Part shown: positions 8,835-18,163 of the stretch, in pieces
How the letters are laid out: each line of letters opens with the position of its first letter
How positions within the stretch are numbered: position 1 is the stretch's first letter
Assembly: GCF_002892795.1 (NCBI RefSeq)
Contig: NZ_PJMC01000009.1
Coordinates: 62,001-126,000 of the forward strand
Length of the DNA: 64,000 nucleotides
Origin: Arthrobacter sp. AFG20
Lineage (GTDB): Bacteria > Actinomycetota > Actinomycetes > Actinomycetales > Micrococcaceae
Direction of reading: 5' to 3'
Position numbers and translations under genes: made by a program
Notes under the pieces: generated by a model
Database searches by the model: none
What the model was told of the DNA's origin: nothing
What the model saw: only the letters and a program-made list of their open reading frames with translations

Positions 8835-9006
8835 GACTTGCTCCTTGCGTTCGCGGACTTCTCGCAACCTTGGTTCGTGCGGTTGGCGGTGCCTCATTTG
8901 CTAAGCATGCTGTCAAGCGTCAGGCTACATCCCGGTAACTCCGGTTTCAATCAAATCCGCAGGTCAGCGGCGGGCGGGCTTTTCGAGGACTCGCTAGGCT
9001 GATCGG

Positions 9007-9624
9007 ATGGAGACGGTTGTATGGTCCAAGCCGGAGGAGGAGCGTGCCGGCACCCCGCTGCTGGTAATGATGCACGGCTACGGCACCGACGAATCCAGGA
9101 TGGTTAATCTCTTCGACCATCTGCCCAAGGAATTCACCTGCGCCGCGCTGCGGGCGCCCATGCCAATCGCCAACGGCTACGGCTGGTTCCTGCTGGACTA
9201 TTTCCTGACCAACGATTTCGCCGACGTCATCGCGGCCGCCAATTCCGTGTTCTCCTGGATCGACTCAGCCAAGCCACCCCACACCAGCGTGAGCCTGCTG
9301 GGCTATTCCCAGGGGATGGCCATGGCGAGCACGCTCCTGCGCCTGCGGCCGCAGGGTTTCCCGGCAGTGGTGGGGCTTTCCGGGTTCGTTCTGGACAACG
9401 ACCTGCTGGCGCTCAGCGAGTCCCTTGACGAGCGGCCCCCATTCTTCTGGGGGAGGGACAAGGCCGACCTCGTGATCAACGGTGACGCAACGGCCTTCAC
9501 CGAGGAATGGCTGAACACGCACACCCGGCTCACAGCGCGCACTTATCCCGGCATGGGCCACGCCATGTCCAAGGCTGAGATGGTGGACGTCAGTGCGTTC
9601 CTGCGGCACTACGTCCTGGGCTGA
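9007..9624 (+). CDS. Alpha/beta-hydrolase, phospholipase/carboxylesterase type
   Basis: 205-residue cytoplasmic hydrolase of the small carboxylesterase/lysophospholipase family. Visible motifs are the oxyanion segment LLVMMHGYGTDE, the nucleophile elbow GYSQGMA (Ser), an Asp in NGDATAF and a catalytic His in GMGHAMS near the C-terminus. Length is normal for the family. It is a stand-alone gene with no evident operon partners. The natural substrate cannot be told from sequence. Confidence 0.9.
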   Translation: METVVWSKPEEERAGTPLLVMMHGYGTDESRMVNLFDHLPKEFTCAALRAPMPIANGYGWFLLDYFLTNDFADVIAAANSVFSWIDSAKPPHTSVSLLGYSQGMAMASTLLRLRPQGFPAVVGLSGFVLDNDLLALSESLDERPPFFWGRDKADLVINGDATAFTEEWLNTHTRLTARTYPGMGHAMSKAEMVDVSAFLRHYVLG

Positions 9625-10214
9625 ATCCGGGCTTCGGCCGAGGTGGAATTAAAAACAGTTGCGGGGTAAAACTGCAAGCGCTTACACTCTTCTTCGGCCG
9701 GAACCCGGCCGGCAGGCGTCCATCCGGGGGTGGCGGCTGACAGTGCACCACTGAAGAGTGTTTGAAAGGGCAGGACCGGGCCATGCATCCTTGCGCCACC
9801 CATCCCGCGGGGATATTCCGCTGGCTTGCCCTGAACCGCCCGCGCCCCCATCATGGACGTAGGCAAAAAATCGTGCGCCCGCGCATGGAAACGTTCTGCC
9901 TGGCCCGCAACGCCGCGGCGCAAGTGGCGGAACCGCGCGAATTCGCGCGCCGGACATAACCCGGCCGGTACCTGACCAAACCGGCCGCGCAAACAGTGGG
10001 ACGCCGTTGGTGGCCAGGGCAACGCAGCCCGGTCGCAGGATGCGCCAGCCTGTTGTTGAAGTTGCAGAATCACCGTAACTGGATCCGCCAAGCCCGCTGT
10101 TCCCCGAACGGCAGGTTCTGCCAGCGCACCAAACTCTTAGGTCACCGGCGACCACGTTCCTCGTAATTCCCAACACAATGCTGTCCGACCCCCCGAAAGG
10201 ACACGGAACAAAGC
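9625..10214 (+). other. 590-bp intergenic region upstream of the phosphoglucomutase/GH65 pair
   Basis: No convincing gene. It holds a LacI-type near-palindrome at 9673-9686 (separate entry) and, just before 10215, an AAAGGA ribosome-site-like sequence. A short frame at 9762-9959 (His/Arg/Pro-rich) looks like chance coding. The length suggests a long leader for the sugar-phosphorolysis genes or an unrecognised small RNA, but I see no clear structure proving either. Confidence 0.5.
9673..9686. promoter_or_regulatory. LacI/GalR-type operator-like palindrome
   Basis: TGCAAGCGCTTACA is a 14-bp palindrome with one mismatched pair and the AAGCGCTT centre typical of LacI/GalR-family operators. The next genes downstream are a beta-phosphoglucomutase and a GH65 disaccharide phosphorylase, the kind of genes such regulators control. 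No lacI gene is present in the window, so the regulator would be encoded elsewhere. Confidence 0.5.
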
Positions 10215-10961
10215 ATGACCGAAACCCTGAATACCAGCGCTGGCAGCCGGCCGAACAGCTGGACCGGCGCCGCCGCCATCCTCTTCGACTTGGACGGCGT
10301 GCTCACGCCCACCGCCGTGGTCCACGAGCGCGCCTGGCAGGAGTTGTTCGACGGGTACCTCGAAACCGTCCCCGAAAAGGACGGGTACCGGGAGAGCGAC
10401 TACTTCGACCACATCGACGGCAAGCCAAGGTTCGACGGCGTCCGGGACTTCCTGACGTCCCGCGGCATCAGCCTTCCCGAGGGCCCCGCCGATGACGATC
10501 CGGACAACATCACAGTCCAGGGCCTCGGCAACCGGAAGAACAGGATCTTCAATGACATTGTCAGCGCCGGGGTGGAGCCCTATGCGGGGTCGGTGCGTTT
10601 CCTGGAAGCCGCACTGGACCGCGGACTGAAGGTCGCCGTCGTCTCCTCCTCAAGGAACGCCCCTTCGGTGCTGCGTTCGGCGGGGCTGGCGGACCGGTTC
10701 CCGGTGGTCGTGGACGGCGTCGTGGCCGCTGAGGAAGGGCTCCCCGGCAAACCGGACCCCGCAACCTACGAGTATGCCGCCCGGCTCCTGGAGCTGCCCA
10801 GCGAGCAGTGCGTCGTCGTCGAGGACGCCGTGTCCGGCGTGCAGGCGGGCAGCGCCGGCAGTTTCCATTCGGTCATCGGCGTGGACCGCGGTGCCGGGCG
10901 GCAGACGCTGCTCGACGCCGGCGCCACCCTTGTGGTCAGCGACCTCGAGGAACTTCTCTAG
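10215..10961 (+). CDS. pgmB: HAD-family beta-phosphoglucomutase
   Basis: Predicted to isomerise beta-glucose 1-phosphate to glucose 6-phosphate. The 248-residue protein has HAD motif I in AAILFDLDGVLTPT (nucleophile Asp), motif II Ser in VVSSSRNAP, Lys in GLPGKPDPATYEYAA, and motif IV in CVVVEDAVSGVQAG. It is followed after 84 bp by a GH65 phosphorylase, the enzyme type that releases beta-glucose 1-phosphate, which supports this role over other HAD phosphatases. Slightly longer than the usual 220 residues because of an N-terminal extension. Confidence 0.9.
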   Translation: MTETLNTSAGSRPNSWTGAAAILFDLDGVLTPTAVVHERAWQELFDGYLETVPEKDGYRESDYFDHIDGKPRFDGVRDFLTSRGISLPEGPADDDPDNITVQGLGNRKNRIFNDIVSAGVEPYAGSVRFLEAALDRGLKVAVVSSSRNAPSVLRSAGLADRFPVVVDGVVAAEEGLPGKPDPATYEYAARLLELPSEQCVVVEDAVSGVQAGSAGSFHSVIGVDRGAGRQTLLDAGATLVVSDLEELL

Positions 10962-11045
10962 TCCCGCAGCCCAGGGCCGCAACCTGGCTCCCGCCAACCC
11001 CGACATAACTCAGCACCATTTTCGACCGTCTAAGGAACGCCTCTC

Positions 11046-13415
11046 ATGGCACTCATCAACGCTGACCGCGTCCGCTTCCCCAATGATCCCTGGAAGCTCG
11101 TGGAAACGAGCCACGCACCCGGCGACGCCGGGACGCTCGAAACACTTTTCGCGCTCGGCAACGGCCACCTCGGTGTCCGGGGTGCCCACTGGGCCCCGGC
11201 GGATGCCGCGCTGCCCGGCAGCTTCATCAACGGGTTCCACGAGATCTGGGACATCAAGCACGCCGAGAATGCCTTTGGCTTCGCACGCACGGGCCAGCGC
11301 ATCCTCTACATTCCGGATGCCAACAACTTCACCGTGGTCATCGACGGCGAAATGCTCAGCCTTTCCGAATCCACCGTCCTGGACTACCGCCGGTCCGTGG
11401 ACTTCGCCACCGGCATCTATGAGTGCCGCATCGTGTGGCAGTGCCGTTCCGGCGCCACGGTGACCACGGTGGAGCGCCGGGCAGTGGGCTTCGAAGCGCG
11501 CGGCAGCCTGGGCATCTCCCTGGAGGTTTCGGCCGACCGGGCAGTCTCCGCGGACGTCACCTCGTCCGTCATCAACCGGCAGGACCAGCCGGTGGAGGAC
11601 CACTCCACCCATGACCCGCGGCGCGCGGGCCGGCACGCAGGCCGGGTCCTGCTGCCCCTCAGGATGGAGGGCGGCGGCGGTTCGCTGCGTCTGTCGTGGG
11701 AGGCCGCGGAGTCGAAGCAGCGGGTGGGGATCGCCATCGACCACTGGACGTCCGCCGGCCACCAGCCGTTCGATACCCTCGTGGACCAGGACGACAGCAG
11801 CGTCCGTTATGTGTTGGCGATCGCCGCCGAGGAGCCGTTCCGGCTCGAAAAGAGCGTCAGCTACGCCGTGGCCCGGGGTACCCGGACGGGACTGCCCGGT
11901 GCCGCCGACGCGGAAGCGGGGGAGGACCCGGCGGACGCGGCTGAAGCCGGGCTGAAGCCCGTCGGCGACGTCTTCGCCGAAAGCGAGGCGCACTACCGCA
12001 GCTACTGGGCCAGCGCCGACATCCAGGTGGGCGGGCAGCCTGACCTCCAGCAGGCCATCCGCTGGAACCTCTTCCAGCTTGCGCAGGCCACCGCAAGGGC
12101 CGGCGTCGCCGGCATCCCGGCCAAGGGTGTCACCGGCTCGGGCTACGACGGACACTACTTCTGGGACCAGGAGGTCTACCTCCTCCCGTACCTGACATAT
12201 TCAAACCCCGACGGCGCGCGCCAGGTTCTGGAATTCCGTCACGAGATGCTCCCGGACGCCAAGATCCGGGCCAAGGAGCTGAGCGTGGACGGTGCGCTTT
12301 TCCCCTGGCGCACCATCAACGGCCTGGAAGCAAGCGCGTACTACGCCGCCGGCACTGCTCAGTTCCACATCGCCGCTGCCGTTGCTTTCGCCACCAACAG
12401 GTACGTCTGGGCCAGCGGGGATTCCGAGTTCCGCGCCGGGATGGGTGCCGACCTCCTGATCGAAACCGCCCGCATGTGGGTATCCTTGGGCTTCTTCGGC
12501 AAGGACGGCGCGTTCCACATCCACGGCGTGACGGGGCCGGACGAGTACACCGCGGTGGTGAATGACAACCTCTATACGAACGTCATGGCACGGTTTAACC
12601 TGCGGGCCGCCGCCGCGCTGAACCACCCGGCAGTGGACGACGCCGAGCGGGAGCTGTGGGAGGCGGCCGCGGAGCGGATCCAGCTTCCGTTCGATGAGCA
12701 TTTCCAGGTGTACTCGCAGGACAACGACTTCATGACCCTTGAGCCGTGGGACTGGACGACGCCGCGCTCCAAGTACCCGCTGCTGCTGAACTTCCATCCG
12801 CTGGTGATCTATCGCCACCAGGTGCTGAAGCAGGCGGACACGGTGCTGGCCATGTTCCTGCAGTGGCAGGAGTTCACGGCCGAGGAAAAGCGCCGCGCCT
12901 TCGATTTCTACGATCCCATCACCACGGGGGACTCCACGCTGTCGGCGTGCGTCCAAGGGATCATGGCCGCCGAGGTGGGTTACCGCAAGGCTGCCCTGGA
13001 GCACTTCACGAATGCCGTGTTCATTGACCTGGACAACTCCCACGGCAACACCATCGACGGCGTCCACATCGCCTCGACCGGTGGAGTGTGGAGCTCACTG
13101 GTGTGCGGCTTCGCGGGGCTCCGCGACCAGGGGCCCGTGCCGTTCTTTGATCCGCGGCTGCCCGGGGAATGGGACACCCTGCGCTTCCAGCTGAGGCTGC
13201 AGGGCCGCCCGCTCCTGGTGGAACTCGATCAGGACGCCATCACTCTGACGGTCCTCGAGGGCGAAGCGCTGGACGTCGACGTACGCGGGGTCCGGTTCGC
13301 AGTGGCTTCCCAGCCAGTGCGCGTTCCCCTGGATCCCGTACACGTGCCGGAGCCCTCGATGTTCCCGAGCGGGCCGCCGACGGCGAGCCTCCCGGTGGTG
13401 CGCGCACGCGAGTGA
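11046..13415 (+). CDS. GH65 glycoside hydrolase/disaccharide phosphorylase
   Basis: 789-residue cytoplasmic enzyme of glycoside hydrolase family 65 (maltose, trehalose, kojibiose or related phosphorylases). It opens with the beta-sandwich domain (ETLFALGNGHLGVRG), followed by the (alpha/alpha)6 barrel. The catalytic acid is Glu500 in GVTGPDEYTAVV, and a phosphate-site-like segment GDSTLSACVQGIMAAEVGY lies downstream. Adjacent pgmB argues for a phosphorylase yielding beta-glucose 1-phosphate rather than a hydrolase. Which disaccharide is used cannot be decided from motifs alone. No signal peptide is seen. Confidence 0.92.
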   Translation: MALINADRVRFPNDPWKLVETSHAPGDAGTLETLFALGNGHLGVRGAHWAPADAALPGSFINGFHEIWDIKHAENAFGFARTGQRILYIPDANNFTVVIDGEMLSLSESTVLDYRRSVDFATGIYECRIVWQCRSGATVTTVERRAVGFEARGSLGISLEVSADRAVSADVTSSVINRQDQPVEDHSTHDPRRAGRHAGRVLLPLRMEGGGGSLRLSWEAAESKQRVGIAIDHWTSAGHQPFDTLVDQDDSSVRYVLAIAAEEPFRLEKSVSYAVARGTRTGLPGAADAEAGEDPADAAEAGLKPVGDVFAESEAHYRSYWASADIQVGGQPDLQQAIRWNLFQLAQATARAGVAGIPAKGVTGSGYDGHYFWDQEVYLLPYLTYSNPDGARQVLEFRHEMLPDAKIRAKELSVDGALFPWRTINGLEASAYYAAGTAQFHIAAAVAFATNRYVWASGDSEFRAGMGADLLIETARMWVSLGFFGKDGAFHIHGVTGPDEYTAVVNDNLYTNVMARFNLRAAAALNHPAVDDAERELWEAAAERIQLPFDEHFQVYSQDNDFMTLEPWDWTTPRSKYPLLLNFHPLVIYRHQVLKQADTVLAMFLQWQEFTAEEKRRAFDFYDPITTGDSTLSACVQGIMAAEVGYRKAALEHFTNAVFIDLDNSHGNTIDGVHIASTGGVWSSLVCGFAGLRDQGPVPFFDPRLPGEWDTLRFQLRLQGRPLLVELDQDAITLTVLEGEALDVDVRGVRFAVASQPVRVPLDPVHVPEPSMFPSGPPTASLPVVRARE

Positions 13416-13492
13416 GGCGGGGGAGGGCCGCACGGCAATCTTCGGCCGAGCCTCTGCCGGGTGGAACGTGCCGGCCGGGATAGGCTCTAGCC

Positions 13493-14083
13493 ATGGGGAA
13501 CACACCGGCCCGGCCGGGGCGGCGCAATGTGGCGCTGATCGGCGCAAACTTTGGCCTTGCCCTGCATCCGGTGGACAGGAACGGCGTCCATATTCCCGGC
13601 GAACCCGCCAGTTGCTTTGCTTCGTTCTGGGTGGCTGACTGGTCCCGGTGGGGAACCGGAACGGTCCTGATGGTGGCCACGCTCCAGGGCTGGCGCAGCT
13701 ACGGCTCCAACGAATTCTTCGCCTCGGCCCTCGCCACCGAACTGACGCGCTTCTTTCCGGAGGCCGCGCGCTTTCCGCTCGCCGGGGTCAGCCACACCCA
13801 GGACGAGTTCGACGTCGAACTGGACCTTGAACGCGGGTTCCGGGCGACCGGGCGGCGGGCCGCCCTCGAGATCTCCGGTGTGCTGGACCGGCGGCAGTTC
13901 TCCGCGCCGGACTTCCAGTTGGGCCCCGCCAGCGCTGCGATGAGCAACGTCTACCATCCGTGCAGCGGCGGCAAACTCTCCGAGTTCGGCGTCGAATGGC
14001 CCGGCGCCCCCACCGTCTACCCCGGACCGCGCGGGCCCTCCTCCTCCGCATACATGGCCGTGGCCGAATCCTGGGCGATGTGA
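13493..14083 (+). CDS. Conserved hypothetical protein, 196 aa
   Basis: I do not recognise this protein. It shows GC-rich third positions like its neighbours. The sequence has no obvious membrane segments or signal peptide; it begins with a basic stretch (PARPGRRNVALIGANFGLAL) and mixes aromatic and acidic segments such as FASFWVADWSRWGTGTVLMV and SHTQDEFDVELDLERG. No enzymatic motif is visible. It stands between the GH65 gene and an unrelated helical protein, so context gives no function. No strong ribosome site precedes the ATG. Confidence 0.6.
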   Translation: MGNTPARPGRRNVALIGANFGLALHPVDRNGVHIPGEPASCFASFWVADWSRWGTGTVLMVATLQGWRSYGSNEFFASALATELTRFFPEAARFPLAGVSHTQDEFDVELDLERGFRATGRRAALEISGVLDRRQFSAPDFQLGPASAAMSNVYHPCSGGKLSEFGVEWPGAPTVYPGPRGPSSSAYMAVAESWAM

Positions 14084-14195
14084 CGGCCCGGCCAGGCGCC
14101 GCGGTGATCAGCATGCTTGGTATCTTTGGGTGTGGCCTAGTGTTAAGGCTAGACGGCGGTCTCAGGCTGCCGGTGGTTCCGAGGTAGAGGTGATG

Positions 14196-15032
14196 ATGGC
14201 CAAGCGACGCAACCCCGCGATGAGAATCGCGCAGGAAACAGCCCATAACGCCGTGTTCGATGCTCACGGCAATCCCAAGCCCGGGGTTCACAACGTGCTG
14301 CTGCGGGCCGTGGAGATCCAGCGCCCGCTGGTGGTCGCGTACATCCGCCGGCTCCAGCGCCGCAATCCGCGGGCATCCGCCGCCCAACTCGCGGACATCC
14401 TTGAACGCGACTATCTCCGGGCCGTGACCGGCGGGGGAGCGCTGGTGGGGGCCACCGCCGTCGTTCCTGGAGTCGGCACTGTGGCGTCGCTGGGCCTTTC
14501 CGCCGCCGCCACGGTTGGCTTCCTCGAGGCGACAGCACTCTACGCCACCTCGCTGGCCGAACTTCACGGGGTCCGGATGACCGACCCGGAAAAGGCCAGC
14601 ACCCTGGTAATGGCCGTGATGCTCGGCGAGGAGGGGACCGCGCTGCTTGGTTCGCTCAGCGGCCAGGCCATGGGCCGGGGCAAGGGTGCCAGCCAGGCCT
14701 GGGGAAACGTGCTGGCGGGCAGGATGTCGCAGTCCGGTGCCGGTTTCATCCGCGAGCGCATCCAGAAGGCCTTCCTGCGGAACCTGCTCAGGAGGCAGGG
14801 AACCGCCCTGTTCGGACGTGCGCTGCCGTTCGGCATCGGAGCGGTGGTGGGGGGCGCGGGAAACCTCATGATGGGCCGCACCGTCGTGGCGAACGCAAAA
14901 GAGGCCTTTGGGCCGATGCCGGACACTGTGCCGGGGGAGCTCAGGCCTGTGGAAACGGCAGGCCCCTCGTTGGAACCCGGCACAACGGAACGTGGCACAA
15001 CGGAAGGTAGTACGGGTGGATCTGAACGCTGA
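14196..15032 (+). CDS. Conserved helical protein with Gly/Ala-rich hydrophobic core
   Basis: 278-residue protein, not firmly recognised. After a basic N-terminus (MAKRRNPAMRIAQETAHNAV) come Gly/Ala-rich hydrophobic helices (GGGALVGATAVVPGVGTVAS, then LGLSAAATVGFLEATALY), reminiscent of EcsC-like membrane-associated proteins, and a second hydrophobic stretch near residue 215. Start choice: ATG 14196 with GAGG five bases before; ATG 14193 is equally possible. Its last 17 bp overlap the pxpA start. No catalytic motif is visible. Confidence 0.7.
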   Translation: MAKRRNPAMRIAQETAHNAVFDAHGNPKPGVHNVLLRAVEIQRPLVVAYIRRLQRRNPRASAAQLADILERDYLRAVTGGGALVGATAVVPGVGTVASLGLSAAATVGFLEATALYATSLAELHGVRMTDPEKASTLVMAVMLGEEGTALLGSLSGQAMGRGKGASQAWGNVLAGRMSQSGAGFIRERIQKAFLRNLLRRQGTALFGRALPFGIGAVVGGAGNLMMGRTVVANAKEAFGPMPDTVPGELRPVETAGPSLEPGTTERGTTEGSTGGSER

Positions 15033-15765
15033 CCTCGGGGAGTCCTTCGGCTCCTGGACCATGGGCGATGACGCGGCCATGTTCGAGCTCATCACCAGCG
15101 CCAACGTGGCCTGCGGCTTCCATGCCGGGGACCCCGTAACGATGCTGGACAGCTGCCGCGCCGCCTATGAACTGGACGTCACGGTCGGCGCGCATGTTGG
15201 CTACCGGGACCTCGCCGGCTTCGGACGCCGCTCCCTGGACATGTCCTTCGACGAGCTGTTCGGCGACGTCCTGTACCAGCTCGGTGCACTGGACGGGGTT
15301 GCGCACGCAGTGGGCGCCACGGTGGACTACGTCAAGCCGCACGGCGCCCTTTACAACCGGGCGTTCCATGACGCGGAGCAGGCTGCCGCGCTGGTGGCAG
15401 CCATCCAGGCCTACGATCCCGGCTTGCCCATACTGGGGCTTCCGGGGTCCGAGCTGCTGAAGCAGGCCCAGGACGCGGGGCATCCTGTTTTCCGGGAGGC
15501 GTTTGTGGACCGCGCCTACCTGCCAGACGGCACGCTGGTGCCGCGCTCGCAGGAAGGTGCCGTGCTGCACGACGTCGGGCCGATCGTTGAGCGGGCAGTT
15601 CGCTTGGCGCTCAAGGGCGAGGTAGTGGCGGTGGACGGGACGGTGGTCCGGGTCGACCCCGATTCGCTGTGCATCCACGGTGACACCCCCGGCGCCGTGG
15701 AAATGGCTGCCGCCGTCCGGGCAGGTCTTGAGGAAAACGGGGTCGAACTGGCGCCGTTCGCCTAA
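15016..15765 (+). CDS. pxpA: 5-oxoprolinase subunit A (LamB/YcsF family)
   Basis: 249-residue LamB/YcsF-family protein; in the PxpABC complex it takes part in ATP-dependent opening of 5-oxoproline to glutamate. Family motifs are DLNADLGESFG at the start, ITSANVACGFHAGDP, VGAHVGYRDLAGFGRR and VKPHGALYN. The GTG at 15016 with GGAAGG 8 bases upstream gives the canonical N-terminus. No pxpB or pxpC is adjacent, which is unusual because the three normally form one operon; they may be elsewhere. Confidence 0.93.
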   Translation: MDLNADLGESFGSWTMGDDAAMFELITSANVACGFHAGDPVTMLDSCRAAYELDVTVGAHVGYRDLAGFGRRSLDMSFDELFGDVLYQLGALDGVAHAVGATVDYVKPHGALYNRAFHDAEQAAALVAAIQAYDPGLPILGLPGSELLKQAQDAGHPVFREAFVDRAYLPDGTLVPRSQEGAVLHDVGPIVERAVRLALKGEVVAVDGTVVRVDPDSLCIHGDTPGAVEMAAAVRAGLEENGVELAPFA

Positions 15766-15777
15766 GGGCGCGCCCTT
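15764..15777. terminator. Palindrome between convergent genes
   Basis: AAGGGCGCGCCCTT is a perfect 14-bp palindrome placed between the pxpA stop (15763-15765) and the end of the convergent M1 peptidase gene. It has no loop and no U-tract, so its role as a bidirectional terminator is only positional inference. Confidence 0.3.
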
Positions 15778-15780
15778 GAC

Positions 15781-17976
15781 CTACCGCGCTTGCCGGCGTG
15801 CTTCGATCCGCCGCTCAAGGAGCCGTGCTGTTACCGGCGGATCCACGGCCGGTGGCACAACGCTGCGCAGAGCGGGCACCAGCCCGGCCGGTTTGGCGGG
15901 GGTGAAGAGCCAGGCGGTGAAGAAGCTCCCCAGGTCCCGGCCGGAAAGTTCCTGGGCCAGGCCCATAAAGTCTGCGCTGGAGACATTGCCGCCGGCATGG
16001 GCATGCGTCCACTCACGGAGGATGTCGAAAAACACGTCATCGCCCACGAGGACGCGCAGTGCCTGAAGGGTCATTGCGCCGCGGACGTACACCGGGGGGT
16101 CGAACAGTGCCGCGGTGCCGGGATCGCCGATCTTCACGGCCCAGAACGGTGCCTCGGCGGGGATCGCCGCGGCGTAGAAGTCAAACAGCTGCTTGGGGGT
16201 TTCCCGGCCCTCGTGTTCACTCCAGAGCCATTCGGTGTAGCTCGCGAATCCCTCATTCAGCCAAATGTCCTGCCAGCCTTTGACCGCCATGTCATCGCCC
16301 ACCCACTGGTGCGCCAGTTCATGGACTACCACTGAGTCACCTCCCTGCCGGTCCTTGAAGAAGTTCTTGGCGTAGATGGGCCGGGTCTGGTTCTCCAACG
16401 CGAATCCGAGGTCATTCAGGTCATCCACAACTCCACCGGATGCTTTGAAGGGATACCGGCCGAAGTATCCCGACAGGAAGTCGATAATTTCGGGCTGCCT
16501 CTTGAAGGACGCCTCGACACGCTCCCCCAGCGGCGGAGGACTGTCCGTGCCAGCTGTCCACCGGACCGTGTTGGCCGGACTTCCCAGGGGTGGCGCCGAA
16601 GCAGCCCAACCATCCAATGTGTTCCCGTCATCCTCAAAGGATGTGGTGCCCTCTCCGGTCGAGACTGTGATGTCGTCGACGAACACGCCGTCGAACGGCA
16701 CGACTTTGTCACTCATGTAGGTGATGGCTACGTCCACGCTCTTCCCGGCGAAGCGGCCCAGGTTGAACGCCCACGGTTCCCAGCCTGAGCTTGGCCCGGT
16801 AGCGGCCCACCACTGTCCCGTACTGCCGGATGCGGTGCACGTCCCGTCGCCCTTGTCGGTCAGATAATGCTTCAGGAACGGGTGAAGCGCCAGCCGGTCG
16901 GGGCATGCAATTCCCGGGCTGTCCGTGGTGTGTCCGTTGCCGTCCCGCAGCGTGGTCCAGCCCGCGGCGCCAGTAAGCCGTGCTTCCACGAAGGCGAAGT
17001 CGAACTGCGGTTCTATATCCCGTTGGAGCCCGAACGAGAGGGTGGCGCCAGACTGCGGCACCTTGATGGTTCTCGTGAGGCGCGTGTAGGAGTTCACACT
17101 GGTGTGGGACCAGGCGAAGTTCCGACCCGTTCTGGCCGTCACCACGGGCTTGAAGAGGTCGGGATCTATGGCATCAACGTAACTGATCCGGTCCTTCTTG
17201 TACCGGTTCAGCTGGAACTCGCCGACGCTTGCGGTGGCCAGGTAGGTGGCCATGGGTTCTGCCGCATACCAGGTCCACGTCGCTTTGCCTTCCTCGGACT
17301 CCACGTCGCGCAGCACGCCGTTGGCTACCACTTCCAGCCCCTCGGGAACAGTGATTTTGAAGGTGAAGGACGCCTTGTCCAACGGGTGGTCGTTGGCGGG
17401 GAACCAGGTGGCAGCAACGTGCGGCTGACCAATGACCAGCGAACCGTCGTCGGTCCGGAGGAATCCCGAAACCCCGAACTGGTCAACGATCGGTTTCGGT
17501 ATGCCGTCGTAGTGCACGACGGCATCAAACTCCCGGCCGTCCCTGATTCCCTTCCCGGGAGTCACTGTGAGCTCCGCACCGCTGCGGCTGAAGGCGGCGC
17601 TCCTGTGGTTGACCTCGATTCCGTGGACAGCCAGCCCCTCCAGGTCCAGGTTGAACGACGAGAGGTTCTGGGTGGCCCGGGCGCGTATGGTGGCGGAGCC
17701 TGCGAGGAGCCCGGTAGCCGGGTCGTAGCTGAGCTCCAGCAGGTAATGCCCGACGTCGTAGCCGCCGTTGCCGTCCCGCGGATAGTACGGATCGCCCAAG
17801 CCAGGCGCACCCGGTCCAAAACCCGTGTCGCCGGTATTTGCAATGACCGACGTCGTGCCGCCAGTTGCCGCACCGGCAGGCGCAGGCAGGGCAAGTTGCG
17901 ACGGGAGGGCGACGGTGAGGGCGAGGGCCGAAGGGAGAAGGGCGGAAAGGAAACGACGGGCAGTTAGCAGGCTCAT
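15781..17976 (-). CDS. Secreted M1-family metallopeptidase with inserted beta domain
   Basis: 731-residue exported zinc peptidase. A Sec signal peptide covers about residues 1-37 (hydrophobic LLPSALALTVALPSQLALP, then APAGAA). An M1 N-terminal beta domain follows, then the gluzincin core with GFALEN in place of the usual GAMEN, and the zinc site HELAH (552-556) with third ligand Glu575 in IWLNEGF. Between them, about residues 285-485, is an inserted segment (VFVDDITVSTGEGTTSFEDD and neighbours) resembling the MAM/immune-inhibitor-A beta domain of M6 peptidases. All zinc ligands are intact, so it is probably active. GAGG precedes the ATG. Confidence 0.9.
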   Translation of the reverse strand: MSLLTARRFLSALLPSALALTVALPSQLALPAPAGAATGGTTSVIANTGDTGFGPGAPGLGDPYYPRDGNGGYDVGHYLLELSYDPATGLLAGSATIRARATQNLSSFNLDLEGLAVHGIEVNHRSAAFSRSGAELTVTPGKGIRDGREFDAVVHYDGIPKPIVDQFGVSGFLRTDDGSLVIGQPHVAATWFPANDHPLDKASFTFKITVPEGLEVVANGVLRDVESEEGKATWTWYAAEPMATYLATASVGEFQLNRYKKDRISYVDAIDPDLFKPVVTARTGRNFAWSHTSVNSYTRLTRTIKVPQSGATLSFGLQRDIEPQFDFAFVEARLTGAAGWTTLRDGNGHTTDSPGIACPDRLALHPFLKHYLTDKGDGTCTASGSTGQWWAATGPSSGWEPWAFNLGRFAGKSVDVAITYMSDKVVPFDGVFVDDITVSTGEGTTSFEDDGNTLDGWAASAPPLGSPANTVRWTAGTDSPPPLGERVEASFKRQPEIIDFLSGYFGRYPFKASGGVVDDLNDLGFALENQTRPIYAKNFFKDRQGGDSVVVHELAHQWVGDDMAVKGWQDIWLNEGFASYTEWLWSEHEGRETPKQLFDFYAAAIPAEAPFWAVKIGDPGTAALFDPPVYVRGAMTLQALRVLVGDDVFFDILREWTHAHAGGNVSSADFMGLAQELSGRDLGSFFTAWLFTPAKPAGLVPALRSVVPPAVDPPVTARLLERRIEARRQAR

Positions 17977-18163
17977 GGCGCCTCATCCGAGTATCCCCAA
18001 CAATCGCCGCGGTGCCGGATCCGTGGGCTCCATCAGGTGGGCCGAACGGATGGGACGGGCAGGAGACCCGGCGGCGCGATTGACACCAAAGGTGGCCCGG
18101 GGAGATCAGGCCTGTCAAGAGCCTTTTAGTGCACCCGGAGGATGTGTGTTCGGGCGCAGCCCG

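Noticed and set aside
9762..9959. Possible 60-65 residue protein in the pgmB leader
   Set aside because: His/Arg/Pro-rich, poor start context and no family resemblance; kept only as part of the intergenic description.
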